DNA of 64,000 nucleotides from Flaveria trinervia (lineage: Eukaryota > Streptophyta > Magnoliopsida > Asterales > Asteraceae): assembly GCA_025506515.1 (NCBI GenBank), contig CM046452.1, positions 102,702,559-102,766,558 on the forward strand, in the 5' to 3' direction. Within the stretch, counting starts at the first letter, position 1. The number at the start of each line of letters is the position of its first letter. The notes beneath the pieces are model-generated. The model saw nothing but the letters and a program-made list of their open reading frames with translations. It searched no databases and was not told the DNA's origin. The translations under genes were made by a program, and so were the position numbers. Shown one piece after another: positions 1 to 12,589 of the stretch.

Positions 1-568
1 ATAATACGAGCTCGAACTCATTTCAGCTTAGCTTGATTCAATCTTTTACTTGTAATTCCAAGTATATATGCACAAGGCGCCCTGACTTGTTTGCAACTCT
101 AAGCTTGAAAGATAATTGTAATAAATTTAAAAAGTAAATTACCATTATCGCTTAACTACCCCAACCCCCTTTAGGAATTATGTTTTGTGTTAAGAGATTT
201 CAATCTATGAATATATTTTCAAATACTTAATGATTCACAAGTTTTAACTACCAATAACTGTAATTTACTTTTTGCCTAAGTCCATAACTACATATGCAAT
301 CGACTTGGGCCGTTTTAAGCTATTTAAGATCAACCAACTAAAAGTCTGAATTGAGCTAAGCTCAAATCTAAATTGAAGCTAGCTTAACAAATTAACTTGA
401 ACCCAAAAGATTTAAGATATGGCTTTCAATGAGCCCAGCTCTATATCAAGTTATGTTTAAGTTAACCGAGTCAAACTTTGTCTAGTTGGACTCGAGCTCC
501 ACTCGGCTCATTTTGCACCAATAATACTCCTATGATTGTAAGATCATTTAAGCAAGAATGTCTCATAC
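1..568 (-). other. Intron of the BRUTUS-like gene, continuing past the left edge
   Basis: This stretch lies downstream of a clean splice donor on the minus strand (GAGCAG then GTATGAGA, border between 569 and 568) and holds no coding exon I can recognise, so it is read as the second coding intron. It contains fragments of a dispersed repeat rich in GAGCTCGAACTC-type words (positions 5-60 and 330-510). The same wording recurs near 6740-6890, and a looser version near 12760-12830. Confidence 0.6.
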
Positions 569-1472
569 CTGCTCCTCTTCTTTGGCCATATGCTTGCAAA
601 TGCTGGTCTGCAATGTACCAATAAAGTACACCAGTTCCTGAAATGGCTTCGAAATGCGAACTTCATCTTCCTTCTTCAACACATCCAGATAGTGGAATAT
701 GGAGTCCCATATATCATTGGTGCTTGTGTGCTCCAATGTATATGCAGAGACCACGTTCTTTACATGTACATCCAAAGCTCTAAATATCACCTGAAATCAG
801 ATAAACACATGCTAATCGACATCATAACCATCACTGCAATTAACACACAAATCAACAGTTCGCACATTAACGGAAAACTTAAACGGAATAACAATCCGAC
901 ATAAATCCATAATCGAACTCCGATCAACTCAATTTCATCACACATTGATCTAGTTAACTAACAGCAACTAAAATCACTACATCAGTAGTGAAATCATTCA
1001 TTCGTCATCGGAAAACTAAAACGGAATATCAATCGGACATAACGGGTCAACTCAATTTCATCACACATTGATTTTGTCAATCAACAGTGAGCAGTAAAAT
1101 CACTACACCAGAAGTGAAATCATACATTCACCATCGCAGAACATAACAGAATGACAATCAGACATATAGAATCGATCAACTCAATCCATCACTCATTGAT
1201 TTCAAATCAACAGCAAGTTAATTAGGGAAAAACGAAGATACCTCATCTTCCGCCACCGAGTGATACTTGTTCACAAGCCTAAGGAACTCAAACCTCCGCC
1301 GGAGTTCACGAATCAACTCAGGACCATAGATCCCGCTGTCCAACGCCTCCGCCGCGGTACGGCGGAGGTCAGCGAGCTCTTGACGGAGAGCATTGTGAAA
1401 GTGCAACAGCAGCAGAACAGGAGCTTCACGGAGGCGTTCACCAGGAATAACCGTAAGTTCAAAATCCGACAT
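569..1472 (-). CDS. BTSL: Zinc finger protein BRUTUS-like, N-terminal hemerythrin part (first two coding exons)
   Basis: BRUTUS and BTSL proteins are plant hemerythrin/RING E3 ubiquitin ligases that bind iron and restrain the iron-deficiency response. Only the start of the gene is in the window. Exon 1 is 1472-1242 and exon 2 is 790-569; the junction reads AEDE then VIFRALDV, matching the family's AEDEVIFPALD. The first hemerythrin domain is recognisable, with ligand-type residues in LLHFHNAL, NKYHS, AEDE, TLEH and CKHM. The ATG at 1472 (MSDFELT) is preferred because the frame upstream has only a TTG and runs through GTT repeats (about 1475-1510) that look like 5' leader. The remaining hemerythrin repeats and the CHY/RING zinc fingers must lie beyond the left edge. 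BTSL rather than BTS is chosen from gene context. Confidence 0.85.
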
Positions 1473-1914
1473 GAGAGGAACAACAACAACAATAATAACA
1501 ATAACAATCTGCAACAACTTCAGCGTCTATCTCCGCCACCTGTAGAGGGGCGGAATTGATCTACACGGCGGCCATAGAAGCTCCGACCACCGGAGAATAA
1601 CAGAGAAGAAGAAGACGAAGGGGAGCTCCGGCATGGAAGTTGTGGTGCATATAACGACTCCTGCATCATCATCTTCTTGCCATTGGCGTTCAAAGCTTCG
1701 TGCATTTTTTTATATTTGTTTATTGTTTTTGGAATTATTAAATTTGGTTGTATGTGTGGGATGATTGGGACGTTATACCAAACGGCCAACGCTGCCTATT
1801 TTTTAACGGCACAAAGCCTTCACGTTTGTCTGTGGGTTTACATGGAAGAGGCGTTAAACATGCTGCACCTTCAGCCAACACCCACTCGCCTCACGCGCCG
1901 TGTGTATCTTCTAC

Positions 1915-2001
<87 letters not shown>
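1915..2001. repeat. (ATT)n microsatellite, about 29 units
   Basis: An uninterrupted run of ATT triplets about 440 bases upstream of the BRUTUS-like start codon. In translation it produces long runs of one amino acid that are not real protein. Such a long pure tract is likely to vary in length between individuals. Confidence 0.95.
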
Positions 2002-4284
2002 CACGACTTTTAAGGATGATGAAAAGTTATAAATTGTTACTTGGCGACAAAATACCTGCTACACATGTTCGTTTATACGCCTATGATGGGACATAATTAG
2101 TATCGTTTAGGTTTTTAACTATATTCTTCTAATCTTCTTCTTTTTTTTGCCAAATTAGTTAATTTTATATTAATCAACTTTTGTAATTCAATGTATGTTT
2201 AAGGTTAGACAAATAGCTATAGCTTGTAGCATGTTCTCTTTGCTAATTATCATGTTAGTAAAATAAACAAATGCAACTTCATAGAATTCGACATAAGCTA
2301 GTTGGGTTATATAAGTTGTAGGGTTTACTAATCTAATTTTCAACTGCACTTCGTCAAGGTGATTTTTAACAAATGAAGATTGCAGTGGCAAGCTTGAATA
2401 CTTCTATAAGAGTGTAGAGATGAAATTAAATTTTTTAATAGGAGGTAAATTCGATATATATTAAAAATTACACTAGTGAAGTAAAATTTTACATTAATGG
2501 ATCAAAAATTAACACTAATGACAAGAAAAGAGTTAGCCTCTGGCCTCTATCATCCTTCACCTATAAATGATTGGACATGTGACCTGGTTAAGTGGTTCGG
2601 TCGATTCAAGTAAAACAAATTTTAGAAATATAATTTTTTATAGTTTATATGATTTGTACTTGAGATCTTGTGTTTTAAATGTGGAGGGTTTACTAACCAT
2701 TAGGATGATAATGGTGTTATATTTCTGAATATTTAAACTAAGTAATCTTCAAACTCCTTCAAACTTTTTTTATCAAAGGGTAATTTTTACTAATAACGAG
2801 ATTTGAACTATATAACTAAATAAAACACTGTCATTTAAAATAATTTATTTTTTAAAATATTATCTTTTTTAATATAAACAACATAGTATTTGAAATTGTG
2901 TGGCATTTAGATACTTGTTTTACAATTAATCATCACGTCATTCAAATCGACATGATTAACAAGTTTGGAAACTAAACTAGTATTGCTAATAGTTTTGTAA
3001 CATGACTGGTTTGTAAAAGGTGTTAAATGTATCCGGTATCCCTCACTAACTTGATGGACTCACCTCGGGTGTGTGAGTCATATGGTAGCCCAACAATAAA
3101 AATTAATTTTTTTAAAAAAAAGAATCGGATCTAATATGTAGTAGACTAGAATTTAGTATAGATTGGAAGAAGTAATACGTGGCTGAGTGAGCTATCATTC
3201 TAAAAGTAATAAATAGCATTTGTACTAACATCATTTAAATTTGTATTGTTTTTTTAACTTTTTCCTCCAAATGCGTCTCTAAAAAATTATTATTTAAAAT
3301 GTCTTCTCCTGACAAGACGTTGACGTCCATATAGTAGAATCTGTCACAAATATACATATTTTTCTAAGCAGGCGGAGTTCTATTTATAGAAAATGAGAAA
3401 ATATATGCTAAGTAGGCTAGCATTTGTTACGAGCAAGCGAGCACTTGTACTAAGCAGACAGAGCCTATTTCCCCATGGCCCAAACAGATGCTTACTCTCA
3501 TAGGTTGGCCAAGCGTATAAAAAACTAAAAATTTATTAGGCATGATGACCATGACAAGAACGCCAAAGATGCGTCTCTTTAAGATATGTTCATTTGTGAC
3601 TGATTATGTTATACATGCGTCCGCTCCAACCTCTACAAGTGTTGTTGTGCCGACGTCTTATATGATAGGGACATTTTAAGAAGTCGATTTTTTTAAATAG
3701 CATTTTAAGAGAAAAAAAAACTTTTTTGTGAATTTCTATTAAAAAAAGTGTTAACACTGAAATATAGTAGTGTCATTTACTCTTTTTTAGGTTGCGGTGG
3801 TAAATGTTAACACAAATGTCACGCGCCACCGAAATCATGTGTGCCGGCCACGAGCTCATCGTCACGCAATCAAGCCGGTCAATAGTCAACACATTTGTGA
3901 ATTTTTTTTCATTTTTTTTACTCACTTAAAAAGTGGTAGCGTCATCAAGTCGGTGTCCATGCTATTTGTTGAATAAAATCTTTGGAATCAAAATATATCA
4001 CTACAAAATTAATAAAGTTTATGCAACCAGTTATTTTATTACATCGTTGACGAGATAATTAACCCCTGGGGTTTGGCATTTGTCATAGATTTATGTTCTA
4101 AGTTTTAAAAGTTTAATGATTGGGTTAGGTGATTTTTATTTTGTAACAAGTTTGGTTTCAACAATTATTTTCGTTAAATTTGTATTAAGTTGGATGAGAA
4201 TGAATTTTTAATTTTTTTTTACTTTTTGCCACATTACAGGGAATCAAAGCGGTTATGATTGCGGCTACTGATATTTATATTCAT

Positions 4285-4620
4285 ACTAGTTTTAGTAAAT
4301 TAGTGTGTTAATCGGCTTGAATAAATAAAATATTAATATAATAAAATTTATTAGTTATAAAATAATATTATAAGATATGATATGACTAAAATTATATACG
4401 AGAAATGACTATAAATAATAAAACAGTTATATCATTTTTTAATTTTTTTCTTAGTTAGAAATAACATTAATAAATAGTTTTCTTTCTTAATTTATTAAAT
4501 TTAAAAAAGTGTTAAAATAATATTATTGGTAATTAAGGTAATTATTTAATATGAGAGATAAGCAAAAAAATTTTGATGAGAATGAATTTGGTGTTGACAC
4601 ATATCATCTCAGGATATCTA
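4285..4620 (-). mobile_element. Degenerate Helitron-like remnant
   Basis: The left end reads CTAGTTTTAGTAAATTAG followed by a decayed hairpin and TTGAATAAATAAAA, matching the better preserved copy at 25454. The right part shares the words GTAATTAAGGTAATTATTTAA and AAATTTTTGATGA-like sequence with 8990-9060 and 62690-62750. Read on the minus strand, the CTAG end is the Helitron 3' end. It is non-coding. Confidence 0.4.
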
Positions 4621-5339
4621 TATATTATAGTAAAAAGATACTTTTGTATTGTAATTTTGAGTTAAACGACTATTTGGAAGAACTGAAAATCGAAGGGGTA
4701 AACCCTTATTCAAGGTATTACTAAAGAAATAAAAAGGACAAAGATGTGTAATTATCTTCAAACATTGAGGCGTAGAATCAAGATTGTCGAAAGGGTTATT
4801 TTTCTTTTCTTTTAATACCTTTTTATTATTTTTTAGTAAGTTACATAAATAGTCTTTATACATTTTATATTCAACTTAACAGAAACTTTAATAGACGGTG
4901 GTGTTAGAATCTATACTTACCAAAAGAAGACACGTAACTAACCATGTGAGTTTTAAACTTAGATTCAATCAAACCATAAAAACTATGTTTGTAATAAAAT
5001 ATATATTTATGATAGAACTATGAAATACATTCAAAATAATGAATAATTAATAATTAATCATTAATATAGAGCAATAGGAATTAACCTTAAATAAAAATTA
5101 ATCAAGTTGTATACTCTCGTAATCAATATATAAGTAGAAGTACAAAACAAGAAAATTACAAAATACAAACCTAATAATAGAGCCGATTAGTAAAGAATCA
5201 AGTGGAAGTTGTTTAATTTTTTATCACATGTTATTAGTTCATACTTCATTTTTAATGTCTCTCTCTGTCATGTGACTTTGATTTCGCTACTTTGACTTTG
5301 CGAGTGTTTATTTTAAATTAAATAAGTTTTGTAAAATTT

Positions 5340-5380
5340 ATAATAATAATAATAATAATAATATAATAATAATAATAATG
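5340..5380. repeat. (AAT)n microsatellite
   Basis: A run of AAT units with one interruption. It lies just left of a much longer ATT run, so the two tracts are inverted complements and could fold back on each other. Confidence 0.9.
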
Positions 5381-5417
5381 AATAGTAACAATAATATCAA
5401 CATAACAATATTAATTG

Positions 5418-5418
<1 letters not shown>

Positions 5419-5509
<91 letters not shown>
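5419..5509. repeat. (ATT)n microsatellite, about 30 units
   Basis: A long ATT run with a single TGT interruption near 5471. The AAT tract about 40 bases to its left is its complement, so the pair forms a potential AT hairpin. Confidence 0.95.
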
Positions 5510-7046
5510 AAGTTACTTGTTTAAAAAGCTAAAATGTTTAAATTCTCTTGACTTTTACCTGGATAATAATCGCATTGAGTTGACAGGTTGAGTTAATAAT
5601 CCAATACGACTCATATGTTCATTTGTCACAAAGATTATCATTGTTAGAAAAGTATTAAAATCGTGTAACCTATATACAAGTTATTTAATATGGTATCCAA
5701 GCTAGCCAAAATGAATTGTAAATCAATTGTAAACGATATGTAAAAAATTAGTTAAATGGTTTAACAATTGCCTTTGTCCGTAAAATATCTTTCATTATTC
5801 TGTTTTGAATTCAGAAAAATCTAATTATATTTCTTGTAGTTTCAATACTTACCACACAAGAAAGACCACACTTCTATTTTTGAAATATCGAATACACCAT
5901 AAATATCAAAAGTTAACATGTTGGTATAACTATTAAAAAATGCGGTGTGTAGAGTGCGTGCGTGACACTAGCTTGCCTTCTCGCAACACGTTCCCTTCAT
6001 GCTGTTGCTTATGGAAGCTTCTCTTATTATTATTTTTGTCAGACACAAACAAAACAAGTAATAATTTAATAAGTATTTAATTTCATATGCTTTGAATAGA
6101 CTCTTTGGTTCTTCTCAAAATAAGAATATATTGTTTGGTTACTTCTTGTGAACTTTCAAAGAATATGGAAGCCAATAAAGGTAAGTGCAAGCTTTTATAT
6201 ATCAAAACATCATTATCATCTATTTGAATTGTAAAAATATGTGAACTATTAAAACTTATGAGTCGAATCTCATGTTTGCCGGAATTTCTTTTACAATTAA
6301 CTCGTCATCTATTTCTTAGAGTACAACACTTGGAATAGAAGTAATGTCGGATTTGATCGATATTCATATAAAGTATCAATGAGGTTGGATCATAAATTGT
6401 AGTGTTATTATGTGTATACTGGTGGTCCCTATACTAGAGTTATTAGAGGTATTTTACATTTATTTTAATTAATTCATATTCTAGTTTCATATGACCCTTT
6501 GTATTTTTTTTTTTGAATGGTTAAACTCCATGTTAGTTTTTGTTAGTGGATATTGAACCCATGACCTTCATGTATATTAGTTACCACCACAAGGGTGGGG
6601 CTTGACACTTGGTATCTTTTGGATAATCCATATAGAGATATGTAATGGTTATTTCACATGTAGAAAAGATATCTTGATAACATTGTTTACTCTTCTAATT
6701 TTTGTTCTTTGAAATGTTTTCTGGTTTCAATCTACACTTTAATGATGTATGTGAAGCTCGTTTATGCTCGTGATTCCGCTCGATCTCGATATCTGAAGCT
6801 CGAGCTTGGGCATGTTTAGTAAATGAGCTTCAATATGAACTCGAACTCGTTTAAGCTCAGCTTGATTTTAGTTTTTTATGAGCCAACAATAGTTTGCGAA
6901 CTGACTTTACTCGTTTATGCCCCTAGCTCCAAGAACACACAAACAAATTACAAAATTAGAATTAAACATGATCAATAAGGATGAATCAAATAGAAATAGG
7001 TGAAATGAATAGTAGATCACTATAATAAATTCTCAAAACTGTCTTA

Positions 7047-8102
7047 GGGGTTGTTTGATTACTGCTGACTGAGTAAGATCTGACTGAGTCAGAAGCTGAC
7101 CTAGTAAGAAATTCTGACTGGGTCTGCATCTGACTAAAACTTGGTTGTTTGATTTAGCATCTGACTGACTTTGCTGAATAAGAAAAATAACCTTATTGTC
7201 CCGTTTGGTCAATTGATGTCAATCGAAGTTAATTATGACAAATTATTAACTACTAGTAAAATCATAATTTTTAAAACCTTTAGAAGAAAAAACATCATTT
7301 GAATCAAACCACATTAACGGAATGTGAAATTTACTTAAAAAATGTGAAATCCAATGGATAACATCACAATCTCCGTTACATTAACCCATTGGCTCTCACT
7401 TCCTATATGCACATCACACACACCTCTCATCCACTATGTCACCATAATCATATAACCATAATCATCAACCACCACAACCACCACAACCACCACCACAACA
7501 ACAACAACCACCACCACAACAACCACCGATGGCAGCCACACTCTCCACCACCATGGCCATGCTCAACGCCAAATGCATGACCACTAGCCCTCAAAAACCC
7601 TCATCAAACCCACCTCCCTACTCCTCCCCAAATCCACCACCACCACCACAATCTCCACCGGAAACGCCATCGCCGAGGGGGGGTCGTCGAGTTGGGAGGT
7701 CGTCGCGCAAGGGGAGTCGAAGAGCAGGGAGGTCGTCGCGCAGGGGGGGTCGAAGAGCAGGGAGTTCGTCATGCAGGGGGCTCGTCACGCAACGCAGGGG
7801 CTGGTCACAAGGGGGTTGTCGCGCAGGGGGTCCGCCGTCGGTGGTTGTTCGGTGGTCGCGCAAGGAGGGTGGGTAGGGTGGTGGCCGTCGGTGGTTGTTC
7901 AGTGGTCGCGCAAGGAGGGTGGGTAGGGTGGTGGCCGTCGGTGGTCACTCGGTGGTCTGGGTCAGCTTTGTTTAATTTTAGGTCTGGGTCAGCTACTTGG
8001 ACCCCGTCAGCAGGAAACAAAATGCATATCAAACGGGCTGACCCGCTGACCGAGTCAGCCAGTCAGCCGGGTCAGCCCGATCAGCCGCAATCAAACACCC
8101 CC
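7047..8102. mobile_element. PIF/Harbinger (Tourist)-like non-autonomous element, 1056 bp
   Basis: The ends are inverted repeats: GGGGTTGTTTGATTAC at the left and the complement of GCAATCAAACACCCCC at the right. Both sides are flanked by TTA (7044-7046 and 8103-8105), the 3-bp target duplication typical of PIF/Harbinger elements. Inside each end are clustered CTGACT/GAGTCAG/GCTGACC words (about 7064-7160 and 8025-8095), which look like subterminal binding sites. The centre (about 7440-7960) is unlike the surroundings: an ACC/ACA-rich tract followed by GC-rich direct repeats, including a roughly 50-bp tandem duplication at about 7840-7945. No transposase is encoded. Open frames in the GC-rich part exist on both strands and look like composition effects. 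Confidence 0.85.
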
Positions 8103-8579
8103 TTAGAGGTTAAAGGGAATTAAGGTTATTGCCTTCAAGATGTGCCTCATAAGAGACGCTTATATGAAGGTTAAAAGGTAAAGTGACATGGTCGTGTCGA
8201 CAATCAAACATATGTAAATGCTTTAAAACTAGGTTGATTACAACGCCACGATGACTCACACGATCATGTCGAGATACCGAGCTGGGACATTTCAGTAGTC
8301 GAACTCTAAAAACTTTACTAATGGGAGACAAGCTAGTTAGTGGTGATCGTGTACTACAATTTTAGTTTTTGTCTTTCATTGATTCTCAATCAATATCATG
8401 TTGATTTAATATCTATGTAATTATAATAGTCCTCGACTTGATCACCAAGCGTCACAACTTCAATACTATTACTACTTGTAATATGGTCAATGAATATGCT
8501 ATATATTAATTATATTCTTAATTAGGTTTATTATTTGTATTTCTTATATTATACTTTAATTGTATATGTATTATATTAT

Positions 8580-9085
8580 TTTAAGATATACTGGCTTAAG
8601 CAAATCCGTATTTATATAGGTTGATTAAATAAAATACGCATTTATTATTATAAAACGTTATTTTAAGATACATATCATTAAAATTACGTATGAGTAAAGC
8701 GTATTAGTAATAAAACAAATATTTTAATTTTTTTAAACCTTTGTTCTAAAACATTTTTATTTCCAAAAAAATGTAGTTTTTAAATTTTCCTTATTTACTC
8801 TCAATTTCAGTTTTTTTGTTTACAAATATTTTACTTTTTAAAAACATTAATTCTAAAATATTTCGTATATCTAAAAAAGTGATGTTTTGTAAAAAGGTTC
8901 TTATATTACAAAATTTTGTTTCTTTCAAAACAACATTAATAAAAAGAAAATATTTTTAATATATAAATAATTAAATAAGACTATTAGTAATTAATATAAT
9001 TATTTAACAAAATAAAAGAAGCAGAAAATTTTTGATAAAAAAGAATATGATGTTGCTAGATGCCCCCCTTATAAGAGTTTAAATA
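8580..9085 (-). mobile_element. AT-rich Helitron-like remnant
   Basis: It shares scattered words with other AT-rich islands in the window, notably ATTAGTAATTAATATAATTA near 8981 and AAAATTTTTGAT near 9027, both also found near 62680-62740. The left part keeps a decayed version of the hairpin plus TTGATTAAATAAAAT seen at 25468. No protein is encoded. The borders are approximate. Confidence 0.4.
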
Positions 9086-12000
9086 ATTATAATATTTAAA
9101 ATACTTGGTACATTCATTTAAAACTAAATTACTAAAACAAGAAACTAAACAGTTATCAATCAACTAGCTCATGATTTTTAAATGGTTATAATTTTTTATT
9201 TATTAATATTTTATATTAATATTACATCATAAGAACATTTTATTCAATTTAATCTGATATGTTATTGTTATAGTTTTTTCTTTTAACTTTGAAAATGTTT
9301 ATTGTCACATCACATAAGCACCCCTCTATTATGTATATAGTGTGTGTGTACGTATATCCACTATAAATATAATGTTTTTCGATCATTTACATGTGTTTAT
9401 TATAATTCTAAACTAAATTAATTATTTAAACCTAATATTAGCACATAAACATTATTCCCAACACACATTTATCTACTTCTAATATTTATTTTTAGTTATT
9501 ACTATTTCTCAAATAATAGCAATTAAATACATATAATTGTTTATAACAATTACCTCACCAAATGATATTTCCACGGCAGCATTTCGCGTTAGTGTGTTTA
9601 AACTATTCCAAACACAATTAACTAATGTTTTTTTGCTAATTGTTTGACTCTTTAGGTCTTACCTGAATAACAATGTTTTCATACATTGAATCTTGGGCAT
9701 CTTGGTTCAACATCAAAATTCACAAGTCACATATTTATCTTAAAATATAAAACTTCAATTTTTTTTGTGGGAACAAGACTTAAATAATAATTCATACTAT
9801 AGCGTTTTTTTAGGATGTTACATGAATGGGCAAATTTATGATATGCGATAGTTGGAATTCCTTCACCTGCAACAATCAACATAAAGGAAAATTTGTTAAT
9901 GAGGTCAGTTTTTTTGGTGAATTTGTTATTTGGGAATCTGGGCTGATTGCATTGGGATTTGCAGGTGAGTGAGGTAGTAGGTGAGGAAGATGGAGGCGTT
10001 GAATGAACAAATGAAGAAATTAGGGGGTTAAACGGTTAATTTAGGTTTATATTTATTTTATTTTTAAAATAAGAGGTAAAACAGTGATTTTATAAAAATC
10101 TAATAGAAAACTTAATGTCAACTTTTAACAAAACTAGTATTACGTTAATATGCTGGACTAAAGGTGAATTTCTAAATCCAAGGACTAAAACTGTAATACA
10201 TTATACACATACCACATGAACCAGTAGCTAATTAATTTTACCTTATGTGTTAAAGCATATATAATATTTAATTTAGTATGTGATCTAATATTTTTCATTA
10301 TTATAAAGAACTAAAGCAATCATTAATAATCGATCAACGAAACTTACTTAGAGTTAATAAAAAAAGTATGTTTTCTGAAATATATCCACTCTTCATGTCT
10401 ATAATTTTTTAACAACTCAAAATTCATATGTTTCTACACTTAAAACAAAATTATCAACAGGAATTGAACTATGGTTTTTTTAAATAACTTTTTATTCTTA
10501 CCCTTAAATTATCAACTTAAGTGTCTTTACATTAGTCAGTTATACAAGAATAGCTATAATCATGTTTCTAAGGACTACTCAACATTTTCATGACCCTAAA
10601 AAGAAACAAATTTTTGGGGCCTTGTCTATGTGTTATTCTTAAAGATCCGGGCCTCGAACCGACGACATAAACAAAATTATATATAGTTTGACAGAAAACA
10701 ACTTAGGATAAAAAATAAATTAATGAACTAAAACAAAATCAACTATAAAAAAATTAAAACGACAAATAAACAACAATAGTTAACGTAAAGAGAAGCATCA
10801 ATTGCAAATTTACATTAAAATCAAAACACACAACAATAGATTAGTATTGACAAAAGGACAATAGTTGATTAAGAATTTGTGCATAAATCAAGACGAGACA
10901 ATAACAATTCGCATATTAAGTGATTAATTGCAAAAGAAAAATTAGAATTGATGAACATAAAAGTACCGTCAACATTGAACTATCAATCAACTTTTGATGA
11001 ATCAAATTTCGTAAGTTAACCTCGATAAATCAAGTTTTGTAAGTCGGATTTGATAAACTTTCAATCATTTTGGTATCATTTCATTATCTCTAAAGTCATA
11101 AATATTGATTAGATGATCACATATATATTCAGTTTAGAATATAAATAAAAGTAGTTTTGTCTTATTAAAATTTTGAAATCTTTAAAAATTTAAAGGTTTA
11201 AAATAATTGTTTTAGTTGTTTATACCGTAAAAATATTCCTATATTTTTCAATCACTATATTTTAGTGATGAATATTTGTAAGTAATAATTAGCCTTTTTT
11301 TACCGAATTGAAAATTAAGTTCAACATCGTATTTGCAAAAACAGAAATTAGCATACGCATTTCTATTAATAAGCGTGATAACCTAAAAAGTCCACGTTTT
11401 ATTAATAAAATACAAAGTCAACTCGCTTGTATACGTGATACTCCGTACGACGTCAATTTATTATAATTGATGTTGCCTACCGTTGTATCTTTCTAGATTA
11501 AGTGATAACAATTTTGAGTTATATTAACGACATAAACATATGTATACACACACAAGAAGGATCGAATCAAATGTACATATTTATTTATGTTGAAGATAAA
11601 ACGAGCAAATTCATGTAAAAGTTTAATCATAACTACAAATGTTCCGCCCATTTTGATTTATATTTTCCTTAGAAACAATAACTCATGTTAAGAAAAGAAA
11701 AATTCAAAAAAATAGTTGCTAAAAAACAGAAGAAAACAGGGTCTGTCATACGGATTTATTTTTTGCTCTTATCTTACTTTGTTCAAACAAAATGTATGAA
11801 AAACTAAAAAATTAGTTAATTTTGTTTTTGTTTTAGAAAATTTACGTTTTTCTCAATTTAGAAATATCATCTATGATAAATTTCTATCTTTTTGTTTTGA
11901 TATGACCTTCTAAATACATTATTAGTATTATATTTCATTAATGAAATTGTTCATCCAAGTATATATTAAGAAGATTGTATGAAAATCGGCATGAAGGTAC

Positions 12001-12589
12001 ACGTTTTATCCTTTTAAACCAATAACCATCCTTTTCAGTTAAGACTTAAATTCACAATCAGAGAATTAGTTGAATAAAAATGTCCCACACAACAAAAATA
12101 CTTGATTATGTTTAGCTTTTAAAATTTTAAATATAAAGTCAAATTAATATTCTATTTCTATGCAAGGCCGTTAGGCAGGAAAGTCAAGTAGCTATTCATT
12201 TGGACTATCGGACATGATAATATATAAATGTAATACAAGGGTTAGGAACATGGGATCCAATGATCCATAACTCCATATTTTATTAGTAGTTATATATTCT
12301 TTTGTATAAATCATAAATGTAAGCGATAGTAACAAGAACTTTCAAATATCAAGGTCAAAAAAGTATAGCATGTAATTAATAACTTAAGTTATTGATATGA
12401 TTAAGCTTTGGTTTAAGTATGAATTTGAAAACTTTAACTAAGATATTAAGTCGAGTGGGATTTTAATTTGAACTCGAGTTCACAAATACAAACTAAGGTT
12501 CTTCGTATCATAATCTTTAACACAAGTTGAAAGCTAAACTTTTTTTCAACTAGAATAAGGCAACAACCTTGTTAGCCACATATGCAAGT
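9086..12589. other. Intergenic AT-rich region
   Basis: No gene was found. Around 10030-10200 there is wording of the kind found in inverted-repeat ends of Mutator-like elements (phrases like GGACTAAAACTGTAAT), but I could not find a partner end. The rest is featureless AT-rich sequence. Confidence 0.55.

Larger units (their letters stand above)
2102..7043. other. Intergenic AT-rich region with old repeats
   Basis: No gene is recognisable. It contains a Helitron-like remnant (about 4285-4620), two long trinucleotide tracts (5340-5509) and a GAGCTCG-rich dispersed repeat at about 6740-6890. A short open stretch with a good splice donor follows an ATG at about 6165, but nothing downstream supports an exon. 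Confidence 0.6.

Noticed and set aside
1677..2096. Open frames giving long runs of leucine or isoleucine
   Set aside because: They are only translations of the ATT microsatellite.
7389..8123. Several overlapping GC-rich reading frames inside the PIF-like element
   Set aside because: Frames are open on both strands, repeat-driven, and resemble no protein family.
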